Part shown: one piece after another, positions 28,992 to 37,748 of the stretch
Numbering within the stretch: the stretch's first letter is position 1
Layout: the number at the start of each line of letters is the position of its first letter
NCBI GenBank assembly: GCA_008501585.1
Contig: QQUN01000005.1
Location: forward strand, 124,001-188,000
Direction of reading: 5' to 3'
Source: Pseudomonadota bacterium
GTDB lineage: Bacteria > Pseudomonadota > Gammaproteobacteria > Burkholderiales > Rhodocyclaceae
DNA: 64,000 nucleotides
Program-made: the position numbers and the translations under genes
The notes under the pieces: generated by a model
The model's input: only the letters and a program-made list of their open reading frames with translations
What the model was told of the DNA's origin: nothing
Database searches by the model: none

Positions 28992-29443
28992 GCCGCATCG
29001 TGGTGCTGGCGGCGGGCAACGCCGCCCGCGGGGACGACGGCATCGGTCCGGCTCTGCTGGCGCGCCTGGCCGCCGAGGGCAGGCCGGAGGTGGCGCTGGT
29101 GGATGCCTTTCAGTTCCAGGTGGAGCATGCGCTCGATCTGGCCGGTGCCGAGGTGGCGCTGTTCATCGACGCCCACCTGAGCCAGCGCGAGGATGTGCGG
29201 CTTGATCCGGTGCAGCCCGCCGCGGCGGTGACGGTGCAGTCACATGCGCTGTCGCCGGCCGAGGTGTTGCGCGTGAGCCTGCAGATCGGGCAGGTGCCGC
29301 CGCCGAGCTGGTTGCTCAGCGTACGGGGCGAGGATTTTGCGTTGGGGGCGCCGCTCAGTCCGTCGGCGCAGCGGCGGATCGCGCTGGCTTGGGAGCAACT
29401 GCAAGCGTGGCTGGCGGCGCGGTCAGTGCCGGTTCAGTCGTGA
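28988..29443 (+). CDS. hoxW: Hydrogenase maturation protease HoxW
   Basis: Endopeptidase of 151 residues that trims the C-terminal extension of HoxH. The N-terminal AAGNAARGDDGIGPALLARL segment holds the family Gly-Asp-Asp-Gly-Ile-Gly motif with the nickel-sensing acid; VDAFQFQVEHALDLAGAEVALFIDA supplies the second conserved region. It is the last gene of the hox operon, overlapping hoxH by four bases. Its 3' end overlaps the convergent HDOD gene by 10 bases. No hoxI, hyp or further maturation genes follow in this window. Confidence 0.9.
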   Translation: MSRIVVLAAGNAARGDDGIGPALLARLAAEGRPEVALVDAFQFQVEHALDLAGAEVALFIDAHLSQREDVRLDPVQPAAAVTVQSHALSPAEVLRVSLQIGQVPPPSWLLSVRGEDFALGAPLSPSAQRRIALAWEQLQAWLAARSVPVQS

Positions 29444-30288
29444 TGGCGCGGAAAGAACAAGGCGGTCACGGCGGCGAGGTTGAGCTCGGCCTCTTCGCGG
29501 ATCTCGCCCATCAGCGCTGGCGCGAGGTCCAGGTGCGTCCAGGTCGACGATTCGACCCGCGCTGCGGCGTCGTCGCTCGATAGCCCCCGCCGGTCGGCGT
29601 CGGCAATCCGGTTGGCCAGCGACAGGATGGCCGCTTCGAAGTTGTGTGCGCCGGCCGTGCAGGGCGTGTGCTGGCCGGCCACCGCCGACGCAAAGCCGAC
29701 CGGCAACTGCCAGCTGTCGAGCAGGGCGCCGCCCACCTCGGCATAGTCGGCGCCGATCAGCCGGCGTTCGATCTCGTGCAGGGCCTGGTCGCCGTCGTCG
29801 CTTTCCTGCTGGGCCTGCTCGGTCAGAACCGGCACGGTGAGGTACATCACCAGGTGCCCCATGTCCGCCAGCAGCCCGATGACGAACATGCGCTCGGCGT
29901 CGAGCAGGCCGCAGTGGCGCGCAATGACGCGGGCCGCGAGGCCCCGCAAGACGCTCTGGCGCCAGAACAGACGCATGTTCATACGCTCGGCGTGAACGCC
30001 GTCGAAGGCCTCGCTGATGGCCGTGGCCAGCACCAGGTCATGGACCTGCTGCATGCCCAGCAGCTGGACCGCCCGCATGACGCTGTCGATCTTGCCGGCA
30101 AAGCCGTACAGCGGGCTGTTGATCACCTGCAGCACGCGGCCGGTCATCACGCCGTCGTGGGTGATCAGGCGCGCCACCTCGGTGAGCGAACCGTCGGCAG
30201 ACTCGAGCTCTGCCCGGATGCGGTGATAGACCGCGGGCAGACTCTTGAGGCGGTCGACCGATGCGACGATTTCCAGGGCACTGTGCAT
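29434..30288 (-). CDS. HDOD domain protein
   Basis: Protein of 284 residues consisting of one HDOD domain, a metal-free relative of HD phosphohydrolases used in bacterial signalling. Visible segments are SLPAVYHRIRAELESADGSL, LQVINSPLYGFAGKIDSVMR, AVQLLGMQQVHDLVLATAI and GLLADMGHLVMYL, where canonical HD residues are degenerate. HDOD proteins act in c-di-GMP, chemotaxis or stress pathways, but this one has no linked effector domain and no assigned role. It lies downstream of and convergent with hoxW. Confidence 0.85.
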   Translation of the reverse strand: MHSALEIVASVDRLKSLPAVYHRIRAELESADGSLTEVARLITHDGVMTGRVLQVINSPLYGFAGKIDSVMRAVQLLGMQQVHDLVLATAISEAFDGVHAERMNMRLFWRQSVLRGLAARVIARHCGLLDAERMFVIGLLADMGHLVMYLTVPVLTEQAQQESDDGDQALHEIERRLIGADYAEVGGALLDSWQLPVGFASAVAGQHTPCTAGAHNFEAAILSLANRIADADRRGLSSDDAAARVESSTWTHLDLAPALMGEIREEAELNLAAVTALFFPRHHD

Positions 30289-30320
30289 GAGGCGTCTTTT
30301 GTGGCGGGAGCTTGCCTATC

Positions 30321-31280
30321 CTATCGGTTCGTCGGGTGCAATCTTGAGCGGCTGGTGCCGAGCTTGCGCTTGAACACCATGGGTTCGGTGCGTGGCAGTT
30401 CGGGTTGCAAGGTGGCGTGGGCGATGCCGAAGTCGGACTGCAGTGTGGCCTGCAGGCGTTGCAGCACCTCCGGCCAGTCGCCGGCACTGGCCACTACCAC
30501 ATGGGCGGACAGGGCCGTGCGCCCCGCGCCAAGGCTCCAGATGTGCAGGTCGTGTACCGAGCCGACCCCCTCGACCGCAGCCATGGCCCGCCCGACCTCG
30601 GGCAGGGACAGGGTTTCGGGGACGCCTTCGAGCAAGGTGGTGAAGACCTGGCGCAACAGCCCGAGGGTGGAGGCCAGGATCAGTCCGCAGATGAGCACCG
30701 ACAGCAGCGGGTCGATGGGCATCCAGCCGGTCAGCTGAATGATGACCCCGGCGGCCAGTGCGGCCACCGAGCCGAGCAGGTCGCCCATGACATGCAGCAG
30801 CGCGGCACGGGTGTTCAGGTCGTTGCCGCCGCGGCTGAGCAGCCAGGCGGCGATCAGGTTGATGCCCAGGCCGATCAGCGCCACGAGGGTGACGGTGCCG
30901 CCTTCGACCACCTGGGGCGCGAGCAGCCGCTCGACGGCATGCCAGACAATGGCGGCGACGACGGCGAGCATCAGCAGGCCGTTGATCAGCGCCGCGATGG
31001 CCTCCATGCGGCCGAGCCCGTAGCTCAGGCGCTGGCTGGGCGGGCGTTGGGCGATACGTGCGGCAAAGGCAGCCAGCGCCAGCGCCACGCTGTCGGTGAG
31101 CATGTGACCGGCATCGCCGAGCAGGGCCAGCGAGCCGGCCCACCAGCCGGCCAGCGCTTCGACAAGGGCGTAGCCGAGGGTCAGGCCCAGCGCCAGCAGC
31201 AGGGCGGTGCTGCCCGCCGCATGACCGTGGTGGTGTCCATGAGAGTGGCCGTGATGGTGGCCGTGGCCGTGATCTGGCAT
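30321..31280 (-). CDS. CDF-family cation efflux protein
   Basis: Inner-membrane metal exporter of 319 residues (zinc/cobalt/cadmium type). The N-terminus is His-rich (MPDHGHGHHHGHSHGHHHGH), followed by six helices. The metal site has HMLTDSVAL in helix 2 (LLGDAGHMLTD) and HVMGDLLGS in helix 5. A C-terminal cytoplasmic ferredoxin-like domain contains VHDLHIWSLGAGRTALSAHV. The ATG at 31280 is preferred to an upstream in-frame start at 31391, which overlaps the next gene and adds unrelated residues. Confidence 0.92.
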   Translation of the reverse strand: MPDHGHGHHHGHSHGHHHGHAAGSTALLLALGLTLGYALVEALAGWWAGSLALLGDAGHMLTDSVALALAAFAARIAQRPPSQRLSYGLGRMEAIAALINGLLMLAVVAAIVWHAVERLLAPQVVEGGTVTLVALIGLGINLIAAWLLSRGGNDLNTRAALLHVMGDLLGSVAALAAGVIIQLTGWMPIDPLLSVLICGLILASTLGLLRQVFTTLLEGVPETLSLPEVGRAMAAVEGVGSVHDLHIWSLGAGRTALSAHVVVASAGDWPEVLQRLQATLQSDFGIAHATLQPELPRTEPMVFKRKLGTSRSRLHPTNR

Positions 31281-31353
31281 GAGGCGAGGAGCGGCGTTGG
31301 GTGAGCGGGCAATTGTCGAGGATTCGCACCCGGCCGACAAGCCACGGGCGGCA

Positions 31354-32952
31354 CTATGGTTCGCTGCGGTACAGCGGGATGATCTCGACACCGGCCAGCT
31401 TTTCGAGCGATACGCCGGCCTTCAGGGCCAGGCGCTGGCCGTGCTGCTGGAGGGTGATGCGGGTGCCGGGGGGCACCTCGCCGGTGGGGGCGAGCAGGCC
31501 CGCCCGGCCACCGAGGGTGGGGAGTTTGGCCAGCAGCAGGACCGGGATCCGTGGCCGCAGCTGGTGCTCGGCGGCGGGCAGGACGACGGTGGTTGGAATG
31601 GCCGAGGCGGCGAGCACTTCGATGCCGATGTCGAACTCGCCGTCCTTGCGGTTGACCATGCGGCGGGTGATGCCGACGAGCACGGAGGCGCGCTCGTGCG
31701 GTCGCAGGGCGACCACTTCGCCGACCTGGATGTACTGCGTCTGGCCGCGCAGGTAGCGCAGTCCGAAACCGCCGGGGCTCTCGTCGACGATGCCCCATTC
31801 GCTGGTGCGCGCGTTCAGGTCGGGGCGTTCGCCGGCGGCCCCGGCTTCATCGCTGCGCCGGTGCAGTGCCGTGCTGGCGATGAAGGGACGGATGGCGCTG
31901 AAGCCGGAGACCAGATCGGCCCGTGGCAGGAAGCGGGTCCGCCCGTGCCCGCGCGAGCGCGGATGGGCCCAGTGGGCATGCAGGGTCTCGAGCATGGCGA
32001 CATAGCGGCGCTGGCGGGCAACAATGGGCAGGCCGAGGCGGGCGGGCACCACGCCGAGGCGCAGGCCATCGATCTGGCCCTGCAGTTTGCTCAGCATCTC
32101 GCGGCAGTCGAGCAGGCAGTGCTCGGGGGTGAGCGGCGCGCGGTAGCGGGTCAGGGCGAGCGGTGGCTGGGTGCTGCCATTGAGCACGTACAGCCCCTGC
32201 GCCTGGGCCTGCAGCGCTTCGGCATCCTTGCCGGCGACCATGAAGCGGCAGTAGCGGACATGGCGCTGGAGATAGAAGCGCACCCGGTCGAGGTCGCCGA
32301 GGGCGATGGCCGTGGGGTCGGCCGCGGCGAGCAGGATGGCCTGGGCGTAGTGGTCGCTGATCGACAGCGCCATGCCACCGGTGTCGGGCCGTTCATCGGC
32401 AAAACCATGCTGGCGCGCCAGGCGGTGAAAGGCGTGGAGCTGCTGCCAGGTCGATGAGTTGCCGATGGCGTAGGCCCGGTGGGTCAGCGACAGGCGGTGG
32501 GTGGCGAGCATGGTGCCGCGTTCGATGGCCTGGCGCAGCGGCCGGGTGACGGTAAAGCGTACCCAGCGTTGCGAGAGCTGCTCGGCCAGGGCGAGGTAGG
32601 CGCCGCACAACAGCTTGAGCACGCCGAGCGTGGCGATGAGCGGGTTGTGGATGCGGCGGGTCAGCGGTAGCGTAGCCATGTTGAGCTGCGCCTCGATCTC
32701 GCTGCTCAGGCGCAAGGCGGCATCGTCGATCAGCCCCAGCATCTTGAGCCGGACCCGAACCTGGATGTCGCGCTCCAGCATTGTCTTCAGGCGTGCGCCC
32801 AGCATGCGGGCGCGGGTCAGCGGCAGGCGCGGCGGCAGTTGCCCGATCCAGTGCTCGAGTTCGGCGAGCGGATCGGCGGGCGCCGCGCTGCCGCCCCGGT
32901 GGGGGAGGATCCACGTCGGGCCGCTCCATCGCAGGAAGGGGAGTCTGGGCAT
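31354..32952 (-). CDS. PilZ-like domain protein of unknown function
   Basis: Protein of 532 residues with no signal peptide and no catalytic motif I recognise. The N-terminal ~370 residues are mostly helical. Around residue 385 the sequence SEWGIVDESPGGFGLRYLRG resembles the (D/N)xSxxG element of PilZ c-di-GMP-binding domains; a clear upstream RxxxR partner is not certain. The C-terminal part is beta-rich. Similar large PilZ-tailed proteins occur as conserved hypotheticals in Rhodocyclales. With an HDOD and an HD-GYP gene nearby, c-di-GMP sensing is a reasonable but unproven guess. Confidence 0.55.
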   Translation of the reverse strand: MPRLPFLRWSGPTWILPHRGGSAAPADPLAELEHWIGQLPPRLPLTRARMLGARLKTMLERDIQVRVRLKMLGLIDDAALRLSSEIEAQLNMATLPLTRRIHNPLIATLGVLKLLCGAYLALAEQLSQRWVRFTVTRPLRQAIERGTMLATHRLSLTHRAYAIGNSSTWQQLHAFHRLARQHGFADERPDTGGMALSISDHYAQAILLAAADPTAIALGDLDRVRFYLQRHVRYCRFMVAGKDAEALQAQAQGLYVLNGSTQPPLALTRYRAPLTPEHCLLDCREMLSKLQGQIDGLRLGVVPARLGLPIVARQRRYVAMLETLHAHWAHPRSRGHGRTRFLPRADLVSGFSAIRPFIASTALHRRSDEAGAAGERPDLNARTSEWGIVDESPGGFGLRYLRGQTQYIQVGEVVALRPHERASVLVGITRRMVNRKDGEFDIGIEVLAASAIPTTVVLPAAEHQLRPRIPVLLLAKLPTLGGRAGLLAPTGEVPPGTRITLQQHGQRLALKAGVSLEKLAGVEIIPLYRSEP

Positions 32953-33038
32953 CAGATCAGGGCTGGGACGCCACCGCGGGGTGTGGCAAAAAGCTTGGGG
33001 TGCGGTGATTTTGTCATGGCCGGGTGAGGAAAAACGTG

Positions 33039-33902
33039 ATGCGCGTCATTAGTTGGAATATCCAGTGGGGGCGAGGTGCCGATGGGGTGGTGAATCTGTC
33101 ACGGATCATCGACCGGATCCGCGCCCTCGGCCCGGCCGACGTGGTCTGCCTGCAGGAGGTGGCCAGCCGCTTCGACGCTCTGGCGGGCGGGCAGGGCGAG
33201 GACGGTCCGGCGCTGCTGGCGGCGGCGTTTCCCGGCTATTCGCTGATCTACGGCCCGGCGGTCGATGTCCCCGGGCGCGAGGGTGAGCGCCGCTGTTTCG
33301 GCAACCTGATGCTGTCGCGCCTGCCGCTCGGTGCGGTCTATCGCCATCTGCTGCCGGCGCCGCCGGAGGCGGGGGTGCCGAACATGCAGCGGGCCTGCAT
33401 CGAGGCCGTGGTCATCCCCCCGGCGGGGCCGGCACTGCGGGTGCTGACGACGCATCTGGAGTATTACGCGCCCGGGCAGCGGCTGGCGCAGGCGCGCTGG
33501 CTGCAGCGACGGCAGGCCGAGGTGGCTGAGCTGGCCACCTTGCCGGTGGCGGCGCGCGAGAAGGACGGGCCGTTTGCGCGGCCGCAGATGCCCGCCGCCG
33601 CGCTGCTGTGCGGTGATTTCAACTGCGAACCCGATGCGCCGGCCTGGTCGGCCATCACCGACACGGCCGGCAGTGCCGCGCCATGGCTGGATGCCTGGCG
33701 CGTCCGGCATGCCGACGCGCCGCATCCGCCGAGTGTCGGCCTGCATGGCGCGGACTGGCCGGACCATGCCTTTTGCTGCGATTTTTTCTTTGTCTCGCAA
33801 CCGCTGGCGCCTGCCGTCCGTGAGGTGGGCTATGACGCCGAGACGGCGGCGTCGGACCACCAGCCGGTCGTGCTCACGCTGGATCTGTCAGGGCTTGTTT
33901 AG
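33039..33902 (+). CDS. Endonuclease/exonuclease/phosphatase (EEP) family hydrolase
   Basis: Metal-dependent phosphodiesterase fold, 287 residues, no signal peptide. The motifs are RVISWNIQWGRG (metal-site Asn), VVCLQEVASR (Glu ligand), LLCGDFNCEPDAP (Asp/Asn pair) and AASDHQPVVLTLD (terminal Asp-His). All catalytic positions of the family are present. The ATG at 33039 has GAGGA at the right distance; a GTG at 33024 would place that site within the gene. The substrate cannot be assigned (nucleic acid, phosphoinositide or small phosphodiester). Its 3' end overlaps the convergent DUF2189 gene by 15 bases. Confidence 0.85.
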   Translation: MRVISWNIQWGRGADGVVNLSRIIDRIRALGPADVVCLQEVASRFDALAGGQGEDGPALLAAAFPGYSLIYGPAVDVPGREGERRCFGNLMLSRLPLGAVYRHLLPAPPEAGVPNMQRACIEAVVIPPAGPALRVLTTHLEYYAPGQRLAQARWLQRRQAEVAELATLPVAAREKDGPFARPQMPAAALLCGDFNCEPDAPAWSAITDTAGSAAPWLDAWRVRHADAPHPPSVGLHGADWPDHAFCCDFFFVSQPLAPAVREVGYDAETAASDHQPVVLTLDLSGLV

Positions 33903-34679
33903 CGGTTCGATCAGGTCGCGGTAGGCATGCCAGGTGGCATGGCCGACCAGCGGCATCATGATCGCCAGCCCGATGTGGAAGGTCATGAAGCCGATCAGCG
34001 TTGCCGCGACGATGCAGAAGGCCCAGGTGATCATCGCGCCGGGGTTCTTGGCCAGGGCGCCGACGCTGGCCAGCATGGCCGAGATGGCGTCCTGGTCGCG
34101 GTCGAGCATGAGCGGGATCGACACCACGCTGACGGCGAACACCAGCGTGGCGAAGATCAGGCCGACAGCGAAATAGACCATCAGGAATTCGAGATTCTCG
34201 AAGCTCAGCAACTGTTGCAGGAAGCCGGTGAGGTTGGGCATCTCGTTGGTGTAGAACAGGGCAAACACGATCAGCGAGGCGCGCGCCCAGACCAGGAAGA
34301 CGACCCCGAGGACGACGGCAAAGATGCCGATGTTGCCGGCGTTGCGGCGCCAGACGGTCATCGTCGGGGCGAGCGAGCACGACTGGCCGAGTTCGCGCCG
34401 GCGACTGATTTCGTAGAGGCCCATGGCCAGGAAGGGGCCGAGCAGCAGGAAGCCCGAGGTCAGGCCGGAGGTGTATTCGTAGGCGTGCTCGAACACGAAG
34501 GTGATCAGCAGCCCCATGCCGGCAAAGCAGAACCCGTAGAACAGACTCGGAATCGGGCAGGACTTGAAGTCCGCCCAGCCCCGCGCAAACCAGCGAAACG
34601 GCGAACCCGCCTTGACATCGCGGATGGTCGGAAAGGTCGGTTTGTCCGACGCTTGTGTGGTGTCGTCCGGCTGCTGCAT
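33888..34679 (-). CDS. DUF2189-family integral membrane protein
   Basis: Protein of 263 residues with a soluble N-terminus of about 35 residues (TFPTIRDVKAGSPFRWFARG) and about six hydrophobic helices. RGWADFKSCPIPSLFYG, LLGPFLAMGLYEISRRREL and GHATWHAYRDLIEP match the DUF2189 family, which is widespread in Proteobacteria and of unknown function. The ATG at 34679 follows a clear AGGAG ribosome-binding site; an upstream in-frame start at 34808 lacks one and is rejected. Confidence 0.85.
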   Translation of the reverse strand: MQQPDDTTQASDKPTFPTIRDVKAGSPFRWFARGWADFKSCPIPSLFYGFCFAGMGLLITFVFEHAYEYTSGLTSGFLLLGPFLAMGLYEISRRRELGQSCSLAPTMTVWRRNAGNIGIFAVVLGVVFLVWARASLIVFALFYTNEMPNLTGFLQQLLSFENLEFLMVYFAVGLIFATLVFAVSVVSIPLMLDRDQDAISAMLASVGALAKNPGAMITWAFCIVAATLIGFMTFHIGLAIMMPLVGHATWHAYRDLIEPLNKP

Positions 34680-34773
34680 GTGGGGGTCTCCTGTCGGGTT
34701 CTTGTTTGTGTGGGCAGCGCAAACGGGGGCGAGGCCGCCGGGTGCGGCGCGACCTCGGTCACGAATTGTCGTT

Positions 34774-35580
34774 TTATGGTGTGACGATAAACCCTCGCAG
34801 CGCATCAAGAAAGGCGTCCGGCGCCTCGGCCATCATGGCATGACCGGCCGCCGGCAGAACGATGATATGCGCACTGCCGGGTACCTTGGCAAGTGCCGTC
34901 TGCAGCGGGCGGGCCGCCTTGGGCGGTGTCATCTGGTCGCGCTGGCCGCAGATCAGGCGCGTGGGGGCGGTGATGCGGGCGGCATCGGCCTCGCCAGTGA
35001 CATAGGCATTGCAGGCGGCCATGTCGGTATGCAGTACGCCGGGCGCGCAGCGTTCCATCAGGCGCCGGTTGACGCCGGTCAGCGCCATGCCGGGCTGGGC
35101 GCTGGCGCCGAGCTGGCTGGCCGGGGCATAGGACCACAGGTTGATCATGGCGTGGGCCTTGTCGCGGGCGGACAGCGTGGCGTCGAGCAGCGGGGCGGCG
35201 ACGGGCATGGGGATGACGCTGCCGACCAGCACCAGCTTGGCGATCCGCTCGGGGCGCTGTGCCGCGGCGCGCAGGGCGATCAGCGAGCCCATGCTGTGCC
35301 CCACCAGCACCACCGGTGCGTCGGTGCGCGTGTCGAGCCAGTCGAGCAGCCAGTCGGCGATCGCCTCGATGCTGCCCAATGCCTCGCCGCCGGAACGCCC
35401 GTGGCCGGGCAGGTCGGGGGCGAGCACGTTGAAGCCGTGGTGCGCGAAGTGGCGGGCCGGCATGTTCCACACGCTGTGGTCGTGGCCGGCGCCATGGACG
35501 AAGACCAGCGTGGGCTGGCCGGCGACGGCGGGGCGGCCGCCGGTGTAGGCGTAGATGGTGTCGTTGGCGATGGCCGTCAT
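34774..35580 (-). CDS. Alpha/beta-fold hydrolase
   Basis: Protein of 268 residues with the alpha/beta hydrolase layout. FVHGAGHDHSVW forms the oxyanion region and VGHSMGSLIAL holds the nucleophile Ser (G-x-S-x-G). LICGQRDQMTPP is near the acidic residue, and AAGHAMMAEAPDAF supplies the catalytic His. The ATG at 35580 overlaps the metY stop codon (TGATG) and has a GGAGGGG site; a GTG three bases earlier is also possible. Coupling to metY suggests a sulfur-metabolism link, but the substrate is unknown. Confidence 0.85.
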   Translation of the reverse strand: MTAIANDTIYAYTGGRPAVAGQPTLVFVHGAGHDHSVWNMPARHFAHHGFNVLAPDLPGHGRSGGEALGSIEAIADWLLDWLDTRTDAPVVLVGHSMGSLIALRAAAQRPERIAKLVLVGSVIPMPVAAPLLDATLSARDKAHAMINLWSYAPASQLGASAQPGMALTGVNRRLMERCAPGVLHTDMAACNAYVTGEADAARITAPTRLICGQRDQMTPPKAARPLQTALAKVPGSAHIIVLPAAGHAMMAEAPDAFLDALRGFIVTP

Positions 35581-36884
35581 CACAGCCCCTCCGCTTTGGC
35601 GGCGGCGCGCAGGCCGCGTTCGAGGTCTTCGATCAGGTCGCTGGCGTCTTCGAGGCCGACCGACAGGCGGATGGTGCCCTCGCCAATGCCCGCGGCGGCC
35701 AGATCGTCGGCCGACATGCGGAAGTGCGTGGTGCTGGCCGGGTGGATGACCAGCGATTTGGCATCACCGACATTGGCCAGGTGCGAGAACACGCGCAGCG
35801 CGTCGATGAAGGCCTTGCCGGCGGCGCGGCTGCCCTTGAGCTCGAAGCTGAACACCGCGCCGGCGCCCTTGGGCAGCAGCTGCTTGGCCAGGGCGTGGTC
35901 GGGGTGGTCGGCCAGGCCGGGGTAGCCGACCCGCGCCACCATGGGGTGCTGGGCCAGATGCGCGGCGAGCGCCTCGGCATTGGCCACATGCGCGCGCATG
36001 CGCAGCGGCAGGGTCTCGATGCCCTGGAGGATCTGGAAGGCGTTCATGGGCGACAGGCAGGCGCCGAAATCGCGCAGGCCCTCGCGGCGGGCGCGCAGCA
36101 GAAAGGCGGCAATCGGCGACTCTTCGGCGAAGTCCATGCCGTGGAAGCCGTCGTAGGGTTCGGTCAGCGTGGGGTGACGGCCGCTGGCCTCCCAGTCGAA
36201 GCGGCCGCCATCGACCAGCAGCCCGCCCACGGCGACGCCATGGCCGCCGAGGAACTTGGTGGCCGAGTGCACCACCAGGTCGGCGCCCAGCTCGATCGGT
36301 TGCTGAAGGCAGGGGGTGACCAGGGTGGCGTCGACCAGCAGCGGCAGGCCGTGTTCATGGCCGATGGCGGAAATCGTCGGGATGTCGAGCACGTCGAGGC
36401 CGGGGTTGCCGAGCGATTCGCCGAACAGCAGCGCGGTGTTGGGGCGGATGGCGGCGCGCCAGGCGTCGGCGTCGCGCGGGTCGACGAAGGTGGTTTCGAT
36501 GCCGAAGCGCGGCAGGGTGTAGGCCAGCAGGTTGTGCGAGCCGCCGTACAGCGCGCGCGAGGCGACGATATGCCCGCCGGCGCCGGTCAGTGTGCAGATG
36601 GCCAGATGCAGCGCGGCCTGGCCGCTAGCGGTGGCGATGGCGCCAATGCCGGCTTCGAGCGCGGCGATGCGCTCTTCGAGCACCGCGCAGGTGGGGTTCG
36701 AGATGCGTGAATAGACATGGCCGGGGCGTTCGAGATTGAAGCGCGCAGCGGCCTGTTCGGCATCGGCGAACACGTAGCTGGTGGTGAAGTGGATCGGGAC
36801 GGCGCGGGCGCCGTGGTCGGAATCCGGTCGCTGGCCGGCATGCAGGCTGAGCGTGGCGGGCGAGAAGGGGGGGCGATAGGTCAT
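35580..36884 (-). CDS. metY: O-acetylhomoserine sulfhydrylase-like PLP enzyme
   Basis: Cys/Met-metabolism PLP enzyme, 434 residues, the length typical of MetY rather than MetZ or MetB (about 390). The N-terminal [20 protein letters not shown] and TTSYVF segments are family hallmarks. [20 protein letters not shown] and [15 protein letters not shown] (Schiff-base Lys in SATK) are intact. It should form homocysteine from O-acetylhomoserine and sulfide. O-succinylhomoserine use cannot be excluded from sequence. It is coupled to the downstream alpha/beta hydrolase gene by stop-start overlap. Confidence 0.85.
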   Translation of the reverse strand: MTYRPPFSPATLSLHAGQRPDSDHGARAVPIHFTTSYVFADAEQAAARFNLERPGHVYSRISNPTCAVLEERIAALEAGIGAIATASGQAALHLAICTLTGAGGHIVASRALYGGSHNLLAYTLPRFGIETTFVDPRDADAWRAAIRPNTALLFGESLGNPGLDVLDIPTISAIGHEHGLPLLVDATLVTPCLQQPIELGADLVVHSATKFLGGHGVAVGGLLVDGGRFDWEASGRHPTLTEPYDGFHGMDFAEESPIAAFLLRARREGLRDFGACLSPMNAFQILQGIETLPLRMRAHVANAEALAAHLAQHPMVARVGYPGLADHPDHALAKQLLPKGAGAVFSFELKGSRAAGKAFIDALRVFSHLANVGDAKSLVIHPASTTHFRMSADDLAAAGIGEGTIRLSVGLEDASDLIEDLERGLRAAAKAEGL

Positions 36885-37042
36885 GGGCGGGTCTGTGCGG
36901 TGTCTTCAGAACATGTGATTAATCTGTTGCGCGTGCCGATGGCGGCGTTGCTTGCTCGCTCGCCCCGCGCGTATCCGGTTGCTCGCGCTGAGCGCGGATG
37001 CCGCCTTGCCTCCGGCCTGCGCGGTGACCTCGTCACCCGCTT

Positions 37043-37255
37043 TCAGGCCAGTTCGGGCGGATCGATCATCCGCTCGATGTAGGCGATGCGGTCCTTGAGG
37101 GCGAGCTTGCGCTTCTTCAGACGCGGCAGCATCAGGCCGTCTTCGGGCGGTGCCGCCGACAGCGCGGCAATGGCCGTGTCGAGGTCGCGGTGCTCGGCCT
37201 TGAGCTGGGCCAGGGTTTCGACCCAGTTGGCGATGTCTTCGAAGTCGTCAAGCAT
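37043..37255 (-). CDS. DUF465/YdcH-family small coiled-coil protein
   Basis: Acidic and basic helical protein of 70 residues (LKAEHRDLDTAIAALSA, then MLPRLKKRKLALKDRIAYIE), matching the DUF465/YdcH pattern of short coiled-coil proteins of unknown function. A GGTGAC-CTC-GTCACC hairpin at 37023-37037 lies directly after its stop codon on the minus strand. The 158-base gap to metY also contains GC-rich imperfect inverted repeats without a recognised function. Confidence 0.8.
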   Translation of the reverse strand: MLDDFEDIANWVETLAQLKAEHRDLDTAIAALSAAPPEDGLMLPRLKKRKLALKDRIAYIERMIDPPELA

Positions 37256-37432
37256 GGCGTTGGGGGTGTCTCAAGCTTGCGCCGGCGGCGCCGTGAACAG
37301 TGAACAAGCGGCCTATGTTATGCGTCGTCGCAGTGCAATGACAACACGGGCCCTTGTCCTGGCGTGTGGTCGCCCCCATCTGGGCGTCAGGGAAGGTCTC
37401 CGCAGGGAGGCCACAGAGAAAGGAGCTTCATC

Positions 37433-37663
37433 ATGAATGTCGTGTGTAACAACTCGGTGTTGTATGTGATGGATTTTCCGGGCTTTGACGCCATCGAGGT
37501 GATCGACAAGCGTCGCGGGCGCGGCACCATCATTCGTGACGCGGCGGCGCGCCGTTTCCGCGAAGAGCTTGCGGAGCTGGCGGCGTCGGAAGAAATGGCC
37601 GATTTCGACGACCTGATCGACCATTACCAGAGCATGCTGATGCAGCCGGCGGTCTATCACTAA
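37433..37663 (+). CDS. Small conserved hypothetical, DUF3567-like
   Basis: Protein of 76 residues beginning MNVVCNNSVLYVMDFPGFDA, then VIDKRRGRGTIIRD and a helical C-terminus ending QPAVYH. Size and pattern resemble the small betaproteobacterial DUF3567 family; I am not certain of the match. The ATG at 37433 has an AAAGGAG ribosome-binding site. No function is known. It lies 85 bases upstream of greB. Confidence 0.65.
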   Translation: MNVVCNNSVLYVMDFPGFDAIEVIDKRRGRGTIIRDAAARRFREELAELAASEEMADFDDLIDHYQSMLMQPAVYH

Positions 37664-37748
37664 GCCGGTCGGCTTGCCGGGGAACAGGTGCTGGCCTAAC
37701 ATCCGGCACTTGTTTTCAGTGATCCGCCCGGATCATCGGTAGCCGCTC

